A stretch of 64,000 nt of DNA from Sindora glabra (lineage: Eukaryota > Streptophyta > Magnoliopsida > Fabales > Fabaceae), in NCBI GenBank assembly GCA_020226215.1, contig CM035232.1, positions 16,466,316 to 16,530,315 on the forward strand, written 5' to 3'. Made by a program: the position numbers and the translations under genes. Below are positions 12,745-25,382 of this stretch, piece by piece. The stretch's first letter is position 1; every line of letters begins with the position of its first letter. The notes below the pieces were generated by a model, which saw nothing but the letters and a program-made list of their open reading frames with translations, searched no databases and was not told the origin of the DNA.

Positions 12745-13272
12745 AGAAAGTAGTGGAGAACTGTTAAACCTAACTTACTTTAAAACATAGTTGATAGTTT
12801 GTGCTATTTGACTTCCATTAAGCCAGACATTGTTTATAAAGTTAGGATTATCAGTCATTTCATGGAAAAACCGTATCAATCATACTTACAAGTAGCAAAG
12901 TGAATTTTGTGGTATGTTACTGACACTTGAGATTATAGACTTTTCTACACTTATTCTAATGATTTAATCTAGTTAGATATATAAATAGTGACAAGGCAAG
13001 TGATATTGAAACCTAAAAAAGTACCTATGGTTATGTTTTTTTTATCATGGAGATATTGTATTTTCTTGATCTTAAAAAAAGAAATAAATGATAACTTTAT
13101 CCACTACAAAAGTTGAATAAATGGTAGTGGCATTTATTACGTGTCAAGAAGTTTAAATCCAAGTGCAAGAATCTTTAACAACAATTATGTGTGATAATAA
13201 GTCAGCAATTATACTGGTTAAAAATCTAGTTTTTTATGGTAAAAGCAAGCATATTGGAATCATGTATTACTT
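12745..13272 (+). pseudogene. Ty1/copia reverse transcriptase-RNase H remnant
   Basis: Six-frame reading shows the end of a copia RT, IVDSLCYLTSIKPDIVY (from 12787) and SHFMEKPYQS. Next is the RNase H signature: YSND followed by SDIET, a stop, then KSTYGYVFF (about 12950-13040), and finally CDNKSAI.LVKN.VFYGKSKHI (about 13185-13255). These match the canonical order of copia RNase H motifs (GDIETRKSTSGY, then CDNKSA, then SKHI). Several stops and frameshifts occur and gag, protease and integrase are absent. It is much more decayed than the LTR just upstream, so the two probably come from different insertions. Confidence 0.8.
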
Positions 13273-15921
13273 CTCATGACCCGTCCTGATCGTGACTAGC
13301 GTGAATCTTGTTATCAGTTTTCACAAGCCTTAATAAAATTTCACTCTTTTTTTCTACAGGAGTTTCCAAATTTTAAAGTGATTTAAATTTTTTTAAAAAT
13401 TTTGCAAAAAAATCAAACAAAATCTCCCCTATTTTTGGACACTTTCTGAAGGCGACACACCCTAAAATACAGAACTTGTTCATTTTTCAAATACGACAAT
13501 AATCATACATATACATAGTATAGTATAGTTTTAGATTTACATACACAAAAATGATTCAACACATCAAACGTTGAATCAATATCACTTTTATTCTTAAATC
13601 CTATTCCTAATCCAACAAGAATCCCAACTGTCAAACCTCAATCTAAGCGATCTTTGCTTCTCCAAAGATGCAACAATATCAAATATGCTCACCATAACCT
13701 GAAAACATTAAAGATACCATAAAGTGAGTTACGTGAACTCAATGAGCATATAACTACCACTATCCTGCAAGTGATTAATTTTATATACATAACAATTATA
13801 AACTCATCAGGTATCAAGTTAAGAAGTAATAGCAAACCATTTCTTGGATTCTTGATATATGTAAAACCATATCCTAAAATAGGAATTCATTTGCACATTA
13901 AAACTTTATTTCTCACATTATAAATATGAAAGTCTCAACTATTTGTTAGAACTCAATATTATATACTACCTATTTCAAGTAGACAACACAATCACAAACA
14001 ACCCTTAAGACAGAAATACAAACAAATTATCATATTCACATGATATTTTTACGATCATGTCAAATAATGACATCCAAAAACAAGCAAGTTCTAATATCCT
14101 ATCTAATCATATATTCAGTTATAGTAATCATATATGTAACTATCCTTTTAATTTTGGGATCAAGCCTATATTTTCCTCAACTATTCATTAAGAATTTTCC
14201 ATTCAACTCTTAGATGAATTTATCTATCCCACATTTTTTTGCTAGGAATTTCTCTTCCGGCTATCACATCATTCCTTCATCATAAATCTTGATATCCAAT
14301 ATAGCACAATTCATGATTTCCCAAGGCCTCAAAAGGCTCGATTCACAATGTAATCAATTTGCTAGAACTTCACTCTATTCATATCTCCAGAACCAACACA
14401 AGCCCACGTAGATAACTATTTAACAATTATAAGCAATCAAAGTATATGGCATAATCACAATATGAACTATTACAATCCTACCACAATAAATTAATCAAGA
14501 GCTAATAATGATATAACCATGCTTTCATTACGCACTTTGATCAATGATCATTCATCAATAACTAATTATCCTTATATCACGAAACTAATTTCATATAATA
14601 AGTATGAAATCTATATTATCAATAAGAATACAATTAAATAATCTTATATTGCAATAAAATTAGTTGTAAAATGTATACTCACTTGAAAATTCCACCCTTG
14701 GAAGTTCTAATTTCAACTTTTTTTCATTTTCCTATTCATAAATTATAAAAATTATTTTTAAACTAATAAGCATTCCATATTCTTTTCCTAATTAAAAATT
14801 ACAATAATAATAAATTTTACTCATAAGGCATCACTTAGCTTCTTCCTAAATATCATAACTTCATACCCAAAGTGTAATACGTTATAATTGATCAACTTCT
14901 TTTTATTTTTTAAATATTTACTTAGAAAAAATAAAAATATGTTATTAGATGATAATTCTTCTTATCCATACAATTTAAATATATATATTAGGACTTGATA
15001 CCTTATATTCTTAAATTATTATCAAATTCCTTAGAATATCTTTATCTATATATATATGCAATATATAAAAACTTTTATATCAATCTTAATTCATCTAATA
15101 ACATACAACTTTCAATTGCAAAAGCATTATCATATTTCCAATATGCTTGAAAGTAGGCTTCTCTTAACTCAAATTAGAATCATTCATAATATAAGGATAT
15201 AATGCTTCACAAATATTCTAACCTTAATATTTTACCTTGTTATATCATAAAAAATTATCTTTTTCATCAACAACATCATATATTCAAAATACCTACAAAT
15301 AATTTTCTTCTCATAAATTTTGACCTATTCCCATTGATGCCATACAAGAAAATACTATTCATCAAGATGACACAAAATTCTATAAAAATCAGATATTAAC
15401 ATATTTTATTGCTTAGTAACGTAAAAATCATATTTTTATCATGCTTCCTTATTTTTCTCAAATATCCGAAAATGGATTTTTCTTAAAGTAACTCGAGTCA
15501 TTAAGATATATAAAAATCATATAAAAAGGTTTATGGTTGCTGGAAGGTATTATCAGCATTGGAAAACTCACAGACTCGTTTGTCACAAGCTTTCTTTTCA
15601 TGGCTCTTCTCTAGCAGCTTCATCACTAACCACAGAATTCCTAAATTGGTGAGATAGTAATCTCTAACGGTACCTCAGCACATGGTGGTCGGATGTGCAA
15701 AAAGCCAAGCACACATGAAGAAGGGTCTTGCACTTCCACCATGGCAACAACCGTTGTCCTGTTCAGCTACTTTTCACGCTGTCAAGTTATGGCCACCAGA
15801 TACTGGTTCGTGACAAGAAGAACATAAAGACAACAGCTATGCCAGTTAAGAGAGAAAAATAGAAGTAGGGGAGATGGAACCAGAGAGAGAGCTTGAGAAT
15901 GATAGAGAACAAGGAAAATAT
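13273..15921. other. Intergenic repeat-like DNA, no gene recognised
   Basis: AT-rich throughout, with a more mixed block at 15540-15920. No reading frame of interest was seen on either strand. A cgtgaatcttgttatcag stretch near 13300 is repeat-like. The last 380 bases are GA-rich, and so is the DNA on the other side of MULE A (27335-27650), as expected if they were contiguous before insertion. Confidence 0.5.
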
Positions 15922-16040
15922 GTGAAAGTTAGGCTTTTTGGACCAGGACATGTAGTTTTTTCAAAATGAAATTCCTAAAATGCTGTGCTAGAAAAATATT
16001 TTCCTAAAACCCATAAAATTTTCTTTTAAAAAAAATTGGC
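15922..16040 (+). repeat. MULE A left target-site copy and terminal inverted repeat
   Basis: Target-site copy 15922-15931, then about 105 bp of terminal inverted repeat from 15932. Just inside lie ctgag/ctcag-rich and gtgatcag-type short palindromes (16040-16185), comparable to the hairpins at the MULE B ends. Confidence 0.7.
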
Positions 16041-16185
16041 TGAGTCACAGGATGTATCTCCCCATGAGCAGTGACTTGATTATGCTGAGCTACACCTGTG
16101 ATTAGCTGAGCTGACTGGTCATGCTTGGTTAGCTCCCGTGATCAGTTTACATTAGTCATGAGGAGTTATAACCTGTGACTACAGT

Positions 16186-16196
16186 AGTATATATTA
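16186..16196 (+). promoter_or_regulatory. Probable TATA box of the MULE A transposase
   Basis: agtatatatta, 254 bases inside the left terminus. It is followed by a strongly pyrimidine-rich leader (16197-16320) and a donor-like gcaa|gtaaga at about 16370. MULE B has a TATA-like box at nearly the same distance from its terminus (about 230 bases), which supports the call. Confidence 0.5.
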
Positions 16197-16371
16197 CCCT
16201 CCCTCCTTGTCCCCAGTTGTTCATCCTTCAATATCCTCCCCTCTCTCCTCCCCAGTCGTTCTATCCTTCAATCTCCCTTCTATAGCCACTCAATATTTAT
16301 CCTCCCTTCCCCACCAGCGGCCAAAATTTGTTCATCCTTACTGTGAAGATTTCTCAAAAAATCATTATGCA

Positions 16372-18655
16372 AGTAAGATACTTATTTAGAAAAAAAATTG
16401 TAAATGATATAGAAATATAATTTATGTTTAGGATAATATTTTTTACAAGTATTTTCTTATTTTATTTTGTATTATTAGTAAACATTGTATTTAAATATTA
16501 TTATTCTATTTAATTAAATATTTTATTATTATATTTATATTTGTTATTCTCATCTATTTATTATGGTATCTGTACTTTAATTTCCCTATATTATTATACT
16601 TAAGGATATTATTTTAATTTTCCTATATTATTTTATTTTACCTCTATTATTATGGTATTTGAATATATTATCATGCTTGTAGTCTGACTAGATTATATAT
16701 ATTGTGTATATTATTATGATTTAAAGTATTATGCTTATAGGTTAGGCATTATAAAAAAGAAAATAAAAATCCAAAGACTTGAAAATTTTAATTTAATTAA
16801 GAATAGAAATTTATAGAATTAAGAAAAGTATAAAAAAATAAGTTTACATATTTTATAAATAATAGAAGAATTCTTACATCTGCATATGAGAAATATTGTT
16901 GGTACTCATCCAAAGGTAAAGAAAAAAAAATTAAATGTATATATTATCATCCTTGACCCATTAACCTTTAAAATAATATTATAATGCACATAATATTGAT
17001 TAATTAATATTCAAAACTTCGAGACTATTTGGTTCAAATTGGGGAAATGGAATAAAGTCAAGAAAAGGAATTACGAGAAAAGTAAAGGAATGACTCATGA
17101 TTATCAAATTCATTTAGTTCAAGTATTTTTAATTTATTATATAAGTAATCATTACTATAAAAAAAATAATTTACTTATAATTATTATTGAAATAGTCATA
17201 ATATTGTTTATCATATTATTTCTATTTTATTAACTAATATCATAATTTTTATAATTGTTTAACATTAATTATTAATATGTTGTTGATACTATTTTTATTA
17301 TTATTCTTGTTATTTCAACCACTATTAATACATTAATAATAATTAATATTATGATAATGATATTAATTATTAATTTTAATTTAATTATTAATTATAATAT
17401 TTAATATTATTTTATTAATATTAGTAAATATTAATGACTAAAAAATATTATAATACTAAAAATGATAAGTATTAAAATAAATATAATGTTATTAATATAA
17501 TTAAACAATTTTATAATTTTTAATATAAATTTAATATTTATTAATGCTTAGTAATATTATATATCTATTAAGTAAATGTTAATAGTATTATTAATAAATA
17601 ATTACTTTTTTATTATTTAAATATTATTTAATTATATTATAACTATTATATAAAATGAAATAATTTTTTATCTATTTGTTATTATTTATAATTATTATTT
17701 TGTTAATATTACCATAAATAATATTTATGATAATTATTTTTATTAATATTATTAATTATTTTTGTGTTATTGAATAATGTATATTTACTAATATTACTAA
17801 TTTCATAATTAAATTTAATTGTGAATATTTTAATACCATTATTATCATTTCATTTGTTACTTTGTTATTTATTTATAATATTTTGTAACAATGATAGTTA
17901 TAATTCTATCATGAATAATTATTATTTTATTAATGTAATCAAATTATTATTTTTAATTAATATTATTAAATTATTATGCCATTAATTAATTTATTATATA
18001 TATTATAATACTTATTATATGATTATTTATTTTTATGTAACTATTTTTATTATAAACTATTAATTCTTAAATACGATCATTTTTACTTATATAAGTATTC
18101 TATAAGGATAAATTGTTATTATTATCATTATTATCATCATATTGTAGATGACAACATGAAAATTCATAACTTGTTTATTATCGTTCTCTATAAACTTGTT
18201 TTAGTGTATTTACTTGCATAAAATTTGAATTTCAAAATTAAACTTAAATTAAACTGGTAAGTAGTTATTAATAAATAAGTTAAATCACGCATTTGAAATG
18301 GGTATAAAAATTAATTAATTATAATAAAATATATTTAAAATTATTTCTTCCTAAAAACTTAAGAACGTTTAAATTTTTTATTTTATTAAAAATTAAATTT
18401 GTTGTGAAAAATTCAAAGATAATTTAGATAAGAAATTTTACACACATATTTGAATGTAGCATTATAGGAAGATAAATAAATGGTAAATTATAAAATTTAA
18501 ATGCATAGAAGTAATATATGTGTAGGTAAATATCTAAGATTGACATGTGAAATAATTAGTCAATGAACCAAAAAGAATGAAATAATTGTAAGTGATTATA
18601 TAGTAATAGTTAATTGTAGTTGTTTCTATAATTATGATACATCTTTCAATACTAA
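16372..18655 (+). other. Probable 5'-UTR intron of MULE A transposase, very AT-rich
   Basis: About 2.3 kb between the donor-like site near 16371 and the transposase start at 18693. It is dominated by TTA/ATT-type low-complexity sequence with no coding content. MULE B has a region of the same size and position filled with a different low-complexity sequence. Inferred from layout only; splicing has not been observed. Confidence 0.4.
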
Positions 18656-18692
18656 ATAAATTTACATTCTGAGATGACTCATAAACCTGGTT

Positions 18693-21410
18693 ATGGTAGG
18701 AATCAGAATAAGTATTAAGGAAGAAAATAATTATATTTATGCGAATGGAGAAATTTATGAAATGGAATAGGGCAATACGTTTAAGTGTCACATGGTCAAA
18801 ATAATAAGAATTAAATCAGACACAACCCTGGATGCATTGAAAAATCTAGTTAGGCAAAAGTTACGACTTAATAAAAATCAAGTCATGATTGAGTTGGTGT
18901 ATAGGCATCCGTTCTTGTTAAATTCGACACGGTATAAGGTGTGTAAGTTGAAAAATGATAATGACATTTAATGAATATGGGAAGTGAATGCGAGATTCTC
19001 TACTCAACTGTCCTGCTTAGAAATGTATGCACATATCTCAACTATGGAACTGAATTTAAACATAGCAAGTCAACTAATTAATGTGAGTGGTCCATACACA
19101 TTACCGTTTACCAGCCAACTTCACAACATTAATGACAGGCCATCATATTACAACTTGTACCCTGCCAATATAGAATTAATAAATAGATGTGGTGAATATG
19201 GCCAGCAATTTTACACCTCTATTGTCGATTGTGCTCCAGAACCATGTTTTTCTCAGGTCAATTATGGCTCATTTCATTCCCCCTATTCCTTGGAGGAAAT
19301 AAAGGACATCATAGATGAATTTGAAGACGAAGATGCATATGATGATGTTCCTAAAGGGTTTGATGGTAATAATGACAATTACGATGACGATGATTGTGAA
19401 GATATTACGAATACACTCCCAACAACACTTGTAAGCCAATACATGGAATCAGCTGCTGTCTTTTTTTCACAAATAAATATAGAAGCTGCCATGAGTCATG
19501 ATTATCTTGAAGTGAGAGATGATATAAATATAAGTGACAACTAGAAGCCACATATGGGTTTGCGATATATGGAGTAGAAGTCATTTCACCGTGCAATGAA
19601 GATATATTCAATTTGGATTCACCACACATTTTATGTGCAGTATTCTTCTATCAAATATGAAGAATATTGGTGCCTTCATTATAGTGTACAATACAATTGG
19701 AGGGTTAAAGTATGTCATAAACTAAGAGAGAATCAATGGTAGATATCAAAATACAATGAGCCTCATACATATGTATCTACCTCACTTTCCCAAGATCATC
19801 CAAAATTAGACATAAATGTCATTTCATCCTACATTGTGGCCATAGTAATAAAAAATCCTAGCGTGTCCATCTGAGAAGTCATTAAGTAAATCCACAGTAT
19901 TTTTGGGTACTCAGTATCCTATAAGAAGGTGTGGAAGGGCAAGCAACAAGCCATTGCTCTTGCTTTTAGGAATTAGGAGAAGTCGTATTCTATACTATCG
20001 ATGTGACTGGTAATAGTGCGACACTTTAATCCTAGGTCTTACTTCGAGATTGTTAACATGGAATACCCACCAAGCAATTTTGAAGATGAATTATGTACAT
20101 TGTTCCATCGAGTCTTTTGGACTTTCAATCCATGCATCGAGGTGATTAATCATTTGAAACCAACAGTCCAAGTAGATGGCACCATATTGTATGGAAAGTA
20201 TAAAGGGATCTTGCTTATCACAAAGTCACAAGGTAGCGATAGAAAAGTTATACCTCTTGCATTTGTCTTGATAGAGGGAAAAACATATGAGACATAGACT
20301 TAGTTCTTATCTAACATTCAACAGTGTGTCGTCCAGGGCAGATAGGATATTTGCTTGATATTATATAGATATCTTGGAATACTAGCTGTCGTTGCAAATC
20401 CACGTGTAGGGTGGCAACCCCCTTGTGCTTATCATGTGTTTTACCTTTGACACATCGCCACCAATCTAAACTTAACTTTTAGGATAGCGTGGTTGAAAAA
20501 GCTATTTACTAGCATTAGTATGTATTACTTACACTAATATTATTAATTATCATTGCCTATCATGATTATTGTTTATTCAATCACAACGGTGTATGGTACA
20601 GGTTACCAATATAAATGACATGCTGTGGATCACGAGTTAGATGAATTGTGCCAATTGCACCTAAGAGCCATTAATTAGATTAATAATATCCCAAAAAGTT
20701 AATAGGGTCGTGCTTATGATGAGGAAGTCCGACGATGGGGGCATATGACAAGTAACTTGGCGAAGTGTATCAATAATGTATTCAAAGGGATTAGATTTCA
20801 CTAATTACTGAGTTAGTCAAAAGTTACACTATATCGAACAAATGTATACTTTTTTAATCAAGCAGAGACCATTGTAACACAATTATAAGCAGGAGATATA
20901 TTTAGTGAAGATAACTGAAAAAAGATTCAAGAGTGCATTCGAAAAGTATCTACCTGTCACGTCCATCACTTTGACCACCTAGGGTCGAATTTGAAAGTGG
21001 GTAAGTAGTATGACCCGACTTAGGAACAGTTTGGTTAAACTTGCAAAGTTAGCCTATGCGATTGTAATGATTTTCAAGTGCAGCATTAACTCTACCAATA
21101 TGTTTTTGTAGCATGTGCAAAGATATCGCTAGATCCATTATAGCATGTCAATCCTGTATTCCGATTAGAGATAATGCTAAAGGGTTATAACTGTGAGTTC
21201 CGGCTAATTGGTGGTATGGAGCAATGGCCATCATTGAATGGACCAATATTGGTACCAGATCCAGTGTAGATGCATCCCAGTGGTCGACTACATTCCACAC
21301 GAATAAGAAACAAAATAGATTGGAGAGAGAGTCCATTAAAACCTCAGAGGTGTAGGTTATGCCAGCAAAGTAGGCACAACCGTGCAACCTATCAATCCAA
21401 TGAATGAAAC
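18693..21410 (+). pseudogene. MuDR-type transposase pseudogene of MULE A
   Basis: Aligns over its whole length with the MULE B transposase. The start is ATGGTAGGAATCAG at 18693. A PB1-like N-terminal part (YANGEIYE, then LDALK, then YRHP) runs to about 19060. An acidic region with SQYMESAAVFF follows near 19430. The catalytic part includes QVDGTILYGKYKG (first Asp, near 20168) and a TSNLAKCINN stretch near 20750-20775, where the third catalytic residue, Glu in MULE B, is Lys. A SWIM remnant with CDC sits near 21055-21070 and a zinc-knuckle remnant near 21345. Many stops and several frameshifts. The first Cys of both zinc motifs, lost in MULE B, is still present here. Followed 260 bp later by the PMD pseudogene. 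Confidence 0.85.
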
Positions 21411-21673
21411 ATGCCATGACACTCCTAACCCCGAAAAAGTCAACGAATAACTTTTCTTTAAGATTTCTACCGGGAAAGTCTCCAAATTATGCATAGTTTG
21501 TTGACATATTGGTAGAAATTGGATAACTTATTGTATCTAAATAGTACATTATGCTTGTATTATTGTATTAAATTATTTTTTTCTTGCTTCATTTTGGAAG
21601 ACTTACATGAATTTATGGTTGTGCAATTGACTGAATTCATCTAATTCAACATAGTCCATTGCACCCGACTACA

Positions 21674-24475
21674 ATGGCCAATCAGCATTGTATTGTGACC
21701 TCTAGACTCGATGATGAGTCTCTATTATACTTGCAATCCAGACATATTTCATAGGCCGTGTGGCTAGGCCAGATAAGTTTATTCTCGTAATAAAAATTAT
21801 TTGATTGTATACTTACTAACTATTTTTTCAATTGACATGAAAAGGAGGATCAAATCCTTAAGGTACAATGCGTCATCCATGGGAATTGTACCTGGGCTCA
21901 ATGATGAGTCTCTATTATACTTGCAGCCCAGACATATTTCATAAGCCATGTGGCTAGGGCAGATAAGTTTATTCCCGTAATAAAAATTGCTTAATTGTAT
22001 ACGTGCTAACTATTTTTTCAATTAACATGAAAAGAAGGATCAAATCCTTAAGGTACAACGTGTCATCCATGGGAATTGTCTTTTCAATCCACCACTTACA
22101 ATTGTACCTTATCTTCAACAAGCAGGCTTTTATGGCGCCAACCGGCTTGGATACTTTAATTTCAATGTAGCTTTGGTGTTCATCTTGGTTGAACGATGGC
22201 ATCCTAAGATACACATTTTTCATACCACCTCAGGAGAGTGCATCATTATCCTACAGGATATCTCAATCTAGTTAGATTTGCTGTGTGAGGGCGTCCTTAT
22301 ATCTAAATGCACTAGAAATGATTGGCTAGGGATGTATGAAGATTTACTTGGGGTTAGATCATCTAATGAATGTTTACAAGGTCAGTGCCTGAGCATCACT
22401 TGATTAGTAGCTAACTTTGGACGCTTACCAAATGATGCAGATGATGAACAAATGTGGTACTTTGCACGTACCTACATCTTGAAACTCAAAAGCAATTACC
22501 TTATGTCCGATACTTCAGGTCACAGAGTGCTATTGATGTATCTATCATTGTTGGAAAATTTTACAGGTACTAGTCAGTATAGTTGGGGATTGGCGATTCT
22601 AGCATGCTTGTACAAAGAGTTGTGTACCGCCATAAAATGTGATGAAATTAGTATTAGTGTATGTTTGCACTTATTACATTTATAAGCGTGGGATCGATTT
22701 CTCACTCTAGCACCAGCAAGACCACCATATCCTGATCCTTGGCTAAACATCTACCCCTTGCTTCTACCATTGAGCTTCAGGTGTGGGTTATACAAGATTT
22801 TCATATTGTATTTCTTACAACAACTTAAAATATTCAAACAAATAATACAAAATTATATTTCTCGCAGGTGGAAAAACACTAGACTGTCTCTTTGGCCGCT
22901 AGCAATGGCCCTACACCAATACAACGTATTACTTGATTAGATGAGGGTCGATGAGGTTGGAAGCCCTACTTTATTGTATCTAACGAAGCTAGCCTCACAT
23001 CTAATGATATGCTTATTTATATTACACTTGTGTAACATAAATTATTTGACGCCCTTATGACATTCCTAATGTATAGCAGCTGATATCAGGATATTGCTTG
23101 ACATCACCTGACATATTGCTAGCATCAGCCCTCGTCATATGTTTCTACATCATAGACTAACACCACACAAATCGTGTGCTTTATTAGTTTGGTAGGCGAT
23201 AGCTAATCCCACATGAGCCATTCAATCTTAATTCTTATCATACCTTGCAGTTTTAGGGTAAAACATCAAAAGACTAGCGGGAAGAGCATGTCATTTTCAT
23301 TGTAGCTTGGAATGCATGGCACAACACACTCTCGTTGACTAAAATAGCAACAGATGGTCTTGGTCATGACTCGGGCTACATGAGATGGTACTGGAGACAC
23401 AATAAATGATGGATTCATCCAGTTAATGGTGGTCCAAAATTTGTGGTAACCTTTCATCATTCACACACTTTTATGCCTACATCATCAACTTATTATACAT
23501 TAAATTGTAAAAATGTACTTCTTTGCAGGTTAATATAACTGAGAGATTACGCAGGCTCAGTGTCGAGGATTCATCCTCTCAGCCATACAGCTAATTTGGA
23601 GAGACAGTGGATCAAGAATATGGTTTCATGCTACGTGCACTGGGAAAGCATCAAGATAGCTTCCCAACTTGCTTATTCGACTACTGAATTATTGAGACTG
23701 CCCATTCCCGAGCTTAGGCGTGGTAGGAGAGGCCACGGATTCATGTTTTTTAGGATCCTATTTTGCCCGAGGAAGGGGATGATGATGAAAGTATCCCGCA
23801 TAGTCATCCATTGATAACACAAGCAAGTGTCCCCTCCTCTTACACCCTTCTATCGATGCAAGCTGATATAAGAGGTACAGGTCCATCAACTTATACCCCC
23901 CTCACCGCAATTCTTCGCAGGTGCAGATGTTGGTCCATCATACAGTATGATACCATTATCATAGCACTCTCATGATGACACAAGCAAGTGTCCCCTCCTC
24001 CTACACCCTTCCATTGATGAGGTTGATATAAGGGTGCAGGTCTATCAACTTATACCCCTTTACTGCAATTCTTCGTAGGTGCAGATGTTAGCCCATCATA
24101 CAGTATGACACCATTGCCACAGCACTCTCATGATGCTTCACAATCATCATTCTTCACCCTATCGTCATCACATTCAACTCAACAAGTATTACGTTGTTTG
24201 CTGACTCGTTTGCATTTATTACTGATTATGCCAGTGGATCCTTAAATCAATAACAACAAGAGTTTTTCACCCCCGAAAATCCTATACCACAATTTCAATC
24301 CTCCCAGTGAAACTTGAACTTTCCACCCTTTAAAGGTTAGACTTACCCGACTCACGTAGATGATGATGAGGATGACTACAGAAATGAACAACATCATTCC
24401 CTTGTTCAACGACCACAACGAGCAAGACAATGCCTTCGATGTGGGACTGTGAGTCGTTATTTTGGTGACTAAATA
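21674..24475 (+). pseudogene. Plant mobile domain (PMD, MAIN-like) pseudogene of MULE A, copy 2
   Basis: Identical in structure to 215-3016, but here preceded by its transposase partner on the same strand. The exon-intron traces are useful for reading the MULE B gene. After GGCTTCAG there is a donor gtgtgg (about 22781), a short AT-rich intron and an acceptor ctcgcag (about 22867), then codons WKNTRLS...LLD that MULE B lacks. Stops shared with MULE B are at 21752-21754 and 23275-23277. Not functional. Confidence 0.8.
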
Positions 24476-24927
24476 TTTTATTATTATATTATAGCATTTT
24501 ATCCAATTTATTTATTTAATTGATTCATAACCTTTTTACTTCAAATTCAATACTCTCTCACATTTCATTTATCATATTATCCAATTTTGTAGATAAATTG
24601 TATAAATTAAAAATAAGATATTTTACTCTTATTCATTAATTCAAATCATATTATTGAATTAACTCTATTCATTATATTATTCTTTAAAATTCCTTGCAAC
24701 ATTCTAAAATATCGCTTGTTATAGTGTTAATTTAAAGTTATACTTATAAGTAATTATGAGAAATCACATTATTAAATGTTTTACTATTGAATTTTAGGTA
24801 TTTAAACTTTAAAGATTGAATTTTACTAAATTTACACTTAATATTCCACTACCTTAATTAATTAAGTATTTTATCAAATGATGTGATTTTTTTATTTTTA
24901 CATAAGAATTACATTTTAATTTATAAA

Positions 24928-25326
24928 GGTTACTTTTTTAACTATAACACTGACATTGGCAAAATAAATTCCCCTTATACTGCATAGTGAAAATATTTTG
25001 TCCAAATGCTTAAAGATTTCTTTTTTCAAAAAATACTAATACGGGGATGGGAACCACATGATCCACTGGTCACGTAGGCCACCCCCGTGACGCATTTAAT
25101 TTATATTATTTATTTTATTTAATTTAAATTTTATTATTTTTACTTCAATTTAACATCATTTTCTTTATAGTTTTACCTATTTATAATTTATTTTCAATTT
25201 TTATTTTTATTTTTAATCTTTACTTAACTTATATTTAATTTTTTTTACATTTTGAATATTACTTTGATATTAATTATTGAAGGTTGTAAACAATAATCAA
25301 TAATTACATTAACTTTCATAATATTG

Positions 25327-25382
<56 letters not shown>

